40,287 nt of DNA from a virus. Positions 34,618 through 40,287 of the stretch are shown piece after piece (position 1 is the first letter of the stretch; each line of letters begins with the position of its first letter). The DNA is taken from the IMG/VR virus record IMGVR_UViG_3300022920_000015, positions 1 through 40,287 of that record; one strand, 5' to 3'. A program made the translations under genes and the position numbers. The notes beneath the pieces were generated by a model that saw only the letters and a list, made by a program, of their open reading frames with translations, ran no database searches and was not told the DNA's origin.

Positions 34618-35144
34618 AAAATAAATCTTATTGTTTAGGATTGGATATCAGTTCAACTGTAGTGGGCTACTGTGTATCCTATTCTAAAGATAAAGTAACT
34701 CATGCTGGATATATAGATATTCGTAAAGAACTTAGTATCAAGCAAAAGGCACATAGTGTAGCACAAGTACTAGATAAGTTAGAAATAGAACCATCTGTAA
34801 TTATAGTAGAAGATACACTAAGTGGTTTTGGTGGTGGAAGAACTAGTCAGCAAACTATTGTTAAGTTAGCAAAGTGCAATGCAGTAATAAGTTATGTAGT
34901 AGAAGCATTGTATGAATTGGATGTAGAACACATAAATGTGTCTTCTCTTCGCAAGGTTGTATTCGGAAAAAGTCGTGAACAGGGCGTTGATAGTAAAACT
35001 TTTGTACGTGAACAACTTGAAAAAAAGATTGATTTAAATGAATTTGTCGTCTATAATAGTAGAAAAAATTATGATAAAAGAAACTACGATATGTTGGACG
35101 CAACGGTAGCATCACTATATCATTGGTATACTATTGACAATTAA
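34614..35144 (+). CDS. RuvC-like Holliday junction resolvase
   Basis: A 176-aa protein of the RuvC/RNase H-like nuclease superfamily, which cuts four-way DNA junctions. All expected acidic residues are visible: D11 in LGLDISSTVVGYC (strand 1), E66 in SVIIVEDTLSG, and the C-terminal pair D159/D162 in NYDMLDATVASLYHW. Length is that of bacterial RuvC (about 170 aa). T4 itself uses an unrelated resolvase (endonuclease VII, gp49), so this is an alternative solution for branch removal before packaging. It opens the DNA-metabolism block, and its stop overlaps the primase start by one base (TAATG). The start codon sits in a perfect inverted repeat with no good ribosome site, so expression is probably controlled. 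Confidence 0.87.
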   Translation: MQNKSYCLGLDISSTVVGYCVSYSKDKVTHAGYIDIRKELSIKQKAHSVAQVLDKLEIEPSVIIVEDTLSGFGGGRTSQQTIVKLAKCNAVISYVVEALYELDVEHINVSSLRKVVFGKSREQGVDSKTFVREQLEKKIDLNEFVVYNSRKNYDKRNYDMLDATVASLYHWYTIDN

Positions 35145-36070
35145 TGGGGATTTCAGAACAAAAATTATATGCCTTGATGCAGAAGGTACTAGGTGAGGGT
35201 AAAATCGTCTCTAAAGACGAAGCAATGTTTGTATGTCCGTTTTCGCATCACCGTAAACCAAAGTTGGCAGTTAATCTTACAACGCAGAGGTGGCAAAGTT
35301 GGATTGATACAAACGCAAAGGGTCGTAGTATCTTTTCGTTATTTAAAAGAATGCAAGTTCCAAGCAATTATTTTGCAGAGTTATCCAAGATTGTTAAACT
35401 TCCAAAAAATACCAAACTTGCAGATACCGAAGAGCAATTTGTATCGTTGCCTTATGAATTTAAAAGATTGACTGAAGCACATACTGATTTTTTTTATTCT
35501 AAAGCAATGAAGTATTTAAAAAACCGTAGAATTGAGTCATATGACATTGAAAGATACGATATAGGATATTGCGATAAAGGAGATTATGCTGGACGAATCA
35601 TTGTTCCATCATTTGATGCAGACAATAAACTAAATTACTTTCTTGCAAGAGATTTTACAGGCAATGCTTATTTGAAATACAAAAATCCACCGGTAAGCAA
35701 AGATGTGGTTGTATTCGAAAACCAAATAGATTTCTCTGAACCTCTGATTTTATGCGAAGGTGTATTTGATGCCATTGCCATCCGTAGAAATGCAATTGCT
35801 TTGCTTGGAAAAAATATTCCAAGTAAACTTAAAATGCGTTTGGTAGAACATGGTGTAAAAGAAGTTAGCATCGTATTAGATAATGATGCATATAAAAATG
35901 CTTTGTATATATCAGAAACTTTAATGAACGATAATATAAAAGTAAAATTGGTCAGAATGGGAAGTGAAGATGCCGCTGATTTAGGATTTAAAAAGATTAT
36001 AGAAAGAATCAACACAACAGACAACTTAGATTTTAGTTTGTTGATGCAACAGAAGTTATGCTTGAGTTAA
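35144..36070 (+). CDS. DnaG-type DNA primase with degenerate zinc finger
   Basis: A 308-aa primase-like protein, which would make RNA primers for lagging-strand synthesis. The N-terminal zinc-finger region is recognisable (VCPFSHHRKPKLAVN, C31 and H35/H36) but the second ligand pair, normally in a W-x-C-W-x-C type of stretch, reads WQSWIDTNAKG with Ser and Asp. The catalytic core then follows: YLKNRRIESYDIERYDIGYC, GRIIVPSFD, and a Toprim domain with E205 in LCEGVFDAIAI and D246/D248 in VLDNDAY. There is no C-terminal helicase or helicase-interaction domain; at 308 aa it is close to T4 gp61 (342 aa). It overlaps the Mre11-like gene by 13 nt, so the cluster is one operon. Confidence 0.8.
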   Translation: MGISEQKLYALMQKVLGEGKIVSKDEAMFVCPFSHHRKPKLAVNLTTQRWQSWIDTNAKGRSIFSLFKRMQVPSNYFAELSKIVKLPKNTKLADTEEQFVSLPYEFKRLTEAHTDFFYSKAMKYLKNRRIESYDIERYDIGYCDKGDYAGRIIVPSFDADNKLNYFLARDFTGNAYLKYKNPPVSKDVVVFENQIDFSEPLILCEGVFDAIAIRRNAIALLGKNIPSKLKMRLVEHGVKEVSIVLDNDAYKNALYISETLMNDNIKVKLVRMGSEDAADLGFKKIIERINTTDNLDFSLLMQQKLCLS

Positions 36071-36762
36071 AAAATAATTTAAAGAATGTAGAAAAAGTAT
36101 ATCACCTCGCAGATATTCATATACGTAATGTAAAAAGACACACAGAGTATTCGGCTGTTTTTGATAATTTTTACGAACAAGTTAAAAAAGACAATCTTGA
36201 TAATGCCATTATCTTCATTGGAGGAGATATTGCTCATGCTAAAACAGAAATGTCTCCGGAACTCATTCAGCAAATTTCATCATTTCTTCGTAGATGTTCT
36301 CAGTTACATCCAACTGTTGTAATTGCGGGTAATCACGATTGCAATCTAAACAATCCAGATCGTCTTGACGTTTTATCTCCGATTATGAATATGATGGATG
36401 ATAATAATTTATATTATTTAAAAGATACAGGTGTATATAAAATAGGTGATGTTGCAATAAGTGTATTTGGTATCTTCGAAGAACCAACTGACTACATACA
36501 TGGTAATGAAATAGATAATCCCGAAATTAAAACTAAGATTGCAGTTTACCACGGAGCAATCAGACGAAGTACAACAGACATTGGTTATATTGTAGTTGGA
36601 GGAGATTTAACACTTCCTCAATTTGATGGATATGATATTGTTATGCTCGGTGATATTCACAAATATCAAGTTTTACAAGAGTACAAAACCGAACACAGAT
36701 TTATACCAGAAAGTAAATTAGATTCATATAAATTAGATGGGTGGGACGTGTGTGATGACTAA
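36058..36762 (+). CDS. Mre11/SbcD (gp47)-like nuclease, phosphoesterase core only
   Basis: A 234-aa protein carrying every metal-binding motif of the Mre11/gp47 calcineurin-like phosphoesterase: D19/H21 in LADIHIR, D57 in GGDIAH, N92/H93 in AGNHD, H165 in YHGAI, and D199/H201 in LGDIHKYQ. Mre11 processes DNA ends with Rad50 and is needed for recombination-dependent replication. The frame ends only 33 residues after the last motif. The part that should follow (YSGSMIQQNHGE and the capping domain) is not here but at the start of the gene at 37629. The last about 24 residues (from about EHRFIPESK) do not look like Mre11. Start ATG 36058 overlaps the primase. The nuclease core is intact, so this is a split gene rather than an obvious pseudogene. 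Confidence 0.88.
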   Translation: MLELKNNLKNVEKVYHLADIHIRNVKRHTEYSAVFDNFYEQVKKDNLDNAIIFIGGDIAHAKTEMSPELIQQISSFLRRCSQLHPTVVIAGNHDCNLNNPDRLDVLSPIMNMMDDNNLYYLKDTGVYKIGDVAISVFGIFEEPTDYIHGNEIDNPEIKTKIAVYHGAIRRSTTDIGYIVVGGDLTLPQFDGYDIVMLGDIHKYQVLQEYKTEHRFIPESKLDSYKLDGWDVCDD

Positions 36763-37639
36763 GATTTTAATAAATTGCGTTGACTTAGATATTGGTGATA
36801 TTTTATTTGCAAGCAGTGTTGCTAAAAAAATAAAAGAAGAATCTCCGTGGGAAACATCATGCCAACTTGAGTTTAGTGTAAATTATTTACAACCACTTGA
36901 ACTTTTGAATAACAACCCATACATTGACAAAGTTTACTATAAAGAGTGTGGGGATGAATACACCGAGGTTTTTGATATAAATAAAAGTAGTCACGAATTA
37001 AATCTATCCACATCCGTGGTTTCTCAATATCAGCAAATGTGTAACATTAAAAATTTCAACGATACCTTTGAAATTTTCACAAATCCGATAAGTGATTATT
37101 CAATTGAGTGTAGTATGAAAGAACTTGTTGAAATTGAGTATTGGAATTCTGATATAATAAAAGTTTGTTATGTAATGGACTGGGATCGTAAGAGTTACTC
37201 ATTACATAATTCAGTTGATAGACCAATCACACGAAATGCTCATTCAATAATTGAACCACTAAAAGGCAATGAGCAAATTATGTTGTTTGCCATAGGAATT
37301 GAATCAAAGGATTCTAAAAAGTTTCCGAGCATAAATTCAGCAAGCAAATTTAGTTTTACTGCGAGTTTAATTAAAAATTCTGATTATGTAATTGGTCCAG
37401 AGGGATGTCTTACCAACTTAAGTTCTGCAATCGGTACAAGTACAATAATAACAACTGATTATATTCAAGGTGTATATGGACCCAATGGTACTAAGGTGGA
37501 TATAAATAAAACTTATGTAGAACCATTTCTAGGACCTCGCAAGTATTTTCCATCTGGAAACCACACACACCTTGACCCCACTTTAACTGACCAAGAAGTT
37601 GGAAACGAAATTTTTAAGATTGTATCACATGGAAGATAA
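36755..37639 (+). CDS. GT9-like glycosyltransferase lodged between the two parts of the Mre11 gene
   Basis: A 294-aa protein from ATG 36755 (an ATG at 36737 is also in frame). It resembles the GT9/ADP-heptose transferase family: an N-terminal Rossmann start with ILINCVDLDIGDILFASSVA followed by SVNYLQPLELLNNNPYIDKV, and a C-terminal nucleotide-sugar-binding pattern, SDYVIGPEGCLTNLSSAIGT. GT9 enzymes move sugars from nucleotide donors to lipopolysaccharide cores or other acceptors. The middle (about 95-185) is divergent. It overlaps the Mre11 core gene by 8 nt and the cap-Rad50 gene by 11 nt, each in a different frame. The substrate is unknown; modification of phage DNA, virion or host surface are all possible. 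Family call moderate. Confidence 0.6.
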   Translation: MTKILINCVDLDIGDILFASSVAKKIKEESPWETSCQLEFSVNYLQPLELLNNNPYIDKVYYKECGDEYTEVFDINKSSHELNLSTSVVSQYQQMCNIKNFNDTFEIFTNPISDYSIECSMKELVEIEYWNSDIIKVCYVMDWDRKSYSLHNSVDRPITRNAHSIIEPLKGNEQIMLFAIGIESKDSKKFPSINSASKFSFTASLIKNSDYVIGPEGCLTNLSSAIGTSTIITTDYIQGVYGPNGTKVDINKTYVEPFLGPRKYFPSGNHTHLDPTLTDQEVGNEIFKIVSHGR

Positions 37640-40229
37640 AGAAAATTACATAAAAGTAAAACGACATTGCAAGAATAAACCAGTGGTGGTTTATTCAGGA
37701 AGCATGATTCAGCAAAATCACGGAGAGAAACCACTTGGACATGGTTATGTTTTATGGGACATTCCAAATAGAACTCACATCCACCATGAGGTGCATAATG
37801 ATTATGGTTATTATACAATTGAAGTGAGGGATGGTAAGTGTGTAAGTGATTTAAGTAAACTTCCTAAAAAGGCTAGGTTACGTGTAAAGGTGTATAATAC
37901 AACTGCAACTGAAACAAAAGAAATAATAGCGGATATTAGAAAGCAGACTAATATAACTGATTTAAATGTCACACGCTGTGATGCCATATCCGAGGCAAAA
38001 AAGTTTGATCGTGATAATAAATTTGATTTTGGTGACATTTCTTTGATTCAAGTACAAAATAATCTAATTGAAGATTATTTAAGACGGAACTTTGTAGTAG
38101 ATGATGATCAAGTTCAAACTGCTCTTGATATTAACAAAGAAGTAAATGATAAATTGATTGTAAAGGAAGTTCTTCGTAATTGTATATGGAAACCAAAGAA
38201 GTTTGAGTTTGGAAATATGTTTAGTTACGGAGATGGAAATGTAGTAGATTTTACTAACATGAAAAGTGTCATGGGGTTATTTGCTTCAAATGCAAGTGGT
38301 AAAAGTAGTGTAATGAGTGCATTGAGTTTTTGTTTGTTTGATAAATGTGATCGTGCGTTTAAAGCTTCTCATGTACTAAACACCCAAACCGAATCTTTTT
38401 ATTGTAAATTAAATTTTGAAATCTCGGGTGTAAATTATTATATTGATAGAACTGCATCCACTAAGAAAAATGGAGATGTAACTGTTGTAGTTGATTTTTG
38501 TAAAATTGACAATGAAGGTGAACGGATATCACTAAATGGTGAACAACGGGCAGGAACAAATGCTTCAATTCGTGACCACGTAGGTTCATACGATGATTTT
38601 GTTTTAACAACACTTAGTTTACAGAACAACAATGCTATTTTTATAGATAAAAGTCAAAGTGAACGAAAAGATTTACTTGCTCAGTTTATGGGTATTGATA
38701 CATTTGATCAATTGCACACAACTGCTTCAGAAGATATTAAAGAAATTAATGCATTGCTTAAACGATTTAATCGTGAAAATTTTGATGAAACATTGGCCGA
38801 TGTTAAAGAAAAACTTAATATCGTTAACGAACAATACAATGAACATGATAGCAAAACAAATATTGTACTGCTCAATCAAAAAAGATTAAACAAAGAATTA
38901 GTAGATAAAAATGCTTTGTTTAAAAACTGTTTATTTGATGAAAATGAAGTCGATATAGATAAGTTGGAATTTGATAAAAATAATTTAAAAGAACGACTAA
39001 GTTCTGCTGGTGATAGTAGGTCAGAAGAATCTAACAGAAAATCAGATTTAACTAAACAAAAGCAAAATTGTTTATCTAAGATTTCCGATATTAAAAATGT
39101 TGAAGAATCATATATTAAAGTTTTAAAAGTTCGTGAAGAGATTACTAGGGTAGATAAAGACTTGGCTGTATTGAGAACATCTGTAAATGCAAAGTTAGAT
39201 AAACTTAAACACTATGATAGTCATGCGTATGATCCTAAGTGCAAATTCTGTGTAAACAATTCAAAGAGTTTAATAGAAAGTGCATCGCAAACTAAGAGTG
39301 AACTTGATAAAGATAAAGCGGCGGCTGATGAATTGGTAACACAGAAAAATTTACTAACTATTATTCTAGATGAAAATAAAGATGCCGAGCAGAATTATGA
39401 AATGTTAAACAATCTTAAACAGAAAGCTTCAAATCTTGTTTTTGAAATAAACGAGGCAGATTCCAAAGTTCTTGCTCTTTCGAGTATGATTCAATCAATA
39501 GAAAAAGATATATCTATAAATGAAAATAACATCAACGGATATTACGAATGCAAGGATATAATAGAATTCAACAAAAGATTACAAACTGAGGTTGATGAAA
39601 TTCAAACGAAGTTAACTATAGTAAATTCTGTTGCAAACACAGAAACAGAAAAACTACAAACTTTATTTGGTGAAGTTAAAATTGCTGAAAAAGAACACGA
39701 AGACATTTTAGCATCTATTGAAGAAGCAAAAAGTTACGAACGAAAAAAACGTGGTTACGAGTTATATCTTGATGCAGTAAAACGAGATGGCATTTCATAT
39801 GAACTTATATCCAAGACAATTCCAAGTATTGAAAGTGAAGTTAATAATATTCTATCTCAAATCGTTGATTTTGGAATGCAACTTGAAATGGACGGAAAGC
39901 ATATCTATTCAAAGATTACATATGAAGACCGTCATTGGCCATTAGAAATGTGCAGTGGCATGGAACGTTTCATCAGTAGTATCGCAATGCGAGTGGCACT
40001 CATCAACGTAAGTAGTCTTCCTCGTTCCAATTTCCTTGTTATTGACGAAGGATGGGGTTCGTTGGACGGAGACAACATAAGTAGTGTATTTAACCTGTTT
40101 ACCTATTTAAAGGGGCAGTTTGAGTTCGTAATGGTTATAAGTCATTTGGACGTAATGAGAGATATGGTGGACGAAATTATTGAAATTCAAAAAGAAGGTT
40201 CTTTTAGTAAGATAAAATACACATCATAA
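37629..40229 (+). CDS. Mre11 capping domain fused to Rad50/SbcC (gp46)-like ATPase
   Basis: An 866-aa protein from ATG 37629 (a TTG at 37599 is less likely). Residues about 1-85 are the C-terminal part of an Mre11 core (KNKPVVVYSGSMIQQNHGE, GYVLWDIPNRTHIHHEV, NDYGYYTIEVRDGK). A helical region then leads to the Rad50 ATPase at about residue 190 (KFEFGNMFSYGDGNVVDF). Visible Rad50 features: Walker A with K225 in GLFASNASGKSS (Ala where Gly is usual), long coiled coils, a zinc hook C538-x2-C541 (CKFC), signature motif at 775 (CSGMERFISS), Walker B D806/E807 (FLVIDEGWGSLD) and switch His at 839 (VISHLD). Fused Mre11-Rad50 proteins occur, to my recollection, in large DNA viruses and phages; here only the Mre11 tail is fused, the nuclease half being separate. 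Confidence 0.88.
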   Translation: MEDKENYIKVKRHCKNKPVVVYSGSMIQQNHGEKPLGHGYVLWDIPNRTHIHHEVHNDYGYYTIEVRDGKCVSDLSKLPKKARLRVKVYNTTATETKEIIADIRKQTNITDLNVTRCDAISEAKKFDRDNKFDFGDISLIQVQNNLIEDYLRRNFVVDDDQVQTALDINKEVNDKLIVKEVLRNCIWKPKKFEFGNMFSYGDGNVVDFTNMKSVMGLFASNASGKSSVMSALSFCLFDKCDRAFKASHVLNTQTESFYCKLNFEISGVNYYIDRTASTKKNGDVTVVVDFCKIDNEGERISLNGEQRAGTNASIRDHVGSYDDFVLTTLSLQNNNAIFIDKSQSERKDLLAQFMGIDTFDQLHTTASEDIKEINALLKRFNRENFDETLADVKEKLNIVNEQYNEHDSKTNIVLLNQKRLNKELVDKNALFKNCLFDENEVDIDKLEFDKNNLKERLSSAGDSRSEESNRKSDLTKQKQNCLSKISDIKNVEESYIKVLKVREEITRVDKDLAVLRTSVNAKLDKLKHYDSHAYDPKCKFCVNNSKSLIESASQTKSELDKDKAAADELVTQKNLLTIILDENKDAEQNYEMLNNLKQKASNLVFEINEADSKVLALSSMIQSIEKDISINENNINGYYECKDIIEFNKRLQTEVDEIQTKLTIVNSVANTETEKLQTLFGEVKIAEKEHEDILASIEEAKSYERKKRGYELYLDAVKRDGISYELISKTIPSIESEVNNILSQIVDFGMQLEMDGKHIYSKITYEDRHWPLEMCSGMERFISSIAMRVALINVSSLPRSNFLVIDEGWGSLDGDNISSVFNLFTYLKGQFEFVMVISHLDVMRDMVDEIIEIQKEGSFSKIKYTS

Positions 40230-40245
40230 AACATATTTAGATATA

Positions 40246-40252
40246 TATTTAT
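40246..40252 (+). promoter_or_regulatory. TATTTAT element after the Rad50-like gene (candidate promoter)
   Basis: ATATATTTATTATG in the terminal gap. It is followed at 40268 by a second TATTTATG that overlaps the next candidate start codon. Same heptamer as in the other gaps. Inference. Confidence 0.3.
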
Positions 40253-40272
40253 TATGTACCTGAAGTGTATTT

Positions 40273-40287
40273 ATGAGCAATTCCGAA
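40273..40287 (+). CDS. Possible start of the next gene (3' partial)
   Basis: ATG 40273 opens MSNSE and runs off the window edge. An alternative ATG at 40254 (MYLKCIYEQFR) is in another frame and also open. Only a few codons are visible, so neither can be judged. Confidence 0.2.

Noticed and set aside
37599-37628. TTG 37599 as the start of the cap-Rad50 gene
   Set aside because: It lies well inside the glycosyltransferase gene and adds ten residues with no homology. ATG 37629 gives the usual short overlap seen across this genome.
36058-40229. Intein or group I intron splitting the Mre11 gene
   Set aside because: The intervening frame has its own start and stop, lies in a different frame from both parts, shows no intein splice-junction residues (no Cys/Ser start, no His-Asn end) and resembles a glycosyltransferase rather than a homing endonuclease.

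Overview
This 40.3-kb window is a fragment of a tailed-phage genome, most likely an uncultivated, probably aquatic, myovirus of the broad T4 superfamily. The sequence is AT-rich, every convincing gene is on the + strand, and genes are packed with 1-60 nt gaps or short start/stop overlaps. The T4-type markers are a gp55-like late sigma factor, gp25- and gp6-like baseplate wedge proteins in the usual order, a VgrG/gp5-like central spike, and a gp46/gp47 (Rad50/Mre11) recombination pair. I see no tRNA, integrase, CRISPR array, insertion sequence or convincing intrinsic terminator. The host cannot be read from the sequence.

Layout. Positions 2-1536: the 3' end of a gene with a Pro/Thr-rich linker, a small membrane protein, and the gp55-like sigma factor. 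Positions 1573-10315: a baseplate/spike block: a small conserved-looking protein, an OB-fold spike-base protein, an 876-aa spike protein with a beta-helical needle end, a small helical protein, gp25, gp6, a 434-aa structural protein carrying ten 15-bp tandem repeats, and a coiled-coil protein. Positions 10335-33912: the adhesion/tail block, dominated by two giant genes of 3691 and 3136 codons that together fill about half the window. They are separated by three smaller structural genes (LamG-like, Ig-like-tailed, and a 472-aa protein). Positions 33966-34568: a Gly-rich basic protein with the best ribosome-binding site seen. Positions 34614-40229: a replication/recombination block: a RuvC-like resolvase, a DnaG-type primase with a degenerate zinc finger, the Mre11 nuclease half, a GT9-like glycosyltransferase, and an Mre11-cap/Rad50 fusion.

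Two things stand out. First, the Mre11-like gene is split. The phosphoesterase core (36058-36762) ends just after its last metal-binding motif. A glycosyltransferase-like gene follows in another frame, and the missing Mre11 C-terminal part then reappears fused to Rad50 (37629-40229). Second, a roughly 150-residue domain that I cannot assign to a family is repeated eight times in tandem in the 3136-aa protein, between FG-GAP (beta-propeller-like) motifs. A ninth copy sits in the 3691-aa protein, apparently inside a LamG-like domain. Two of the tandem copies share a 219-bp block with a single mismatch, a sign of recent duplication or gene conversion. The same giant protein carries two textbook dockerin calcium-binding segments near its C-terminus.

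How the genes work together (inference from families): the sigma factor would switch on late transcription of the structural block. The gp25/gp6/spike proteins build the baseplate and the giants decorate it as host-recognition fibres or appendages. The primase, RuvC-like and Mre11/Rad50-like proteins act in genome replication, recombination and branch resolution.
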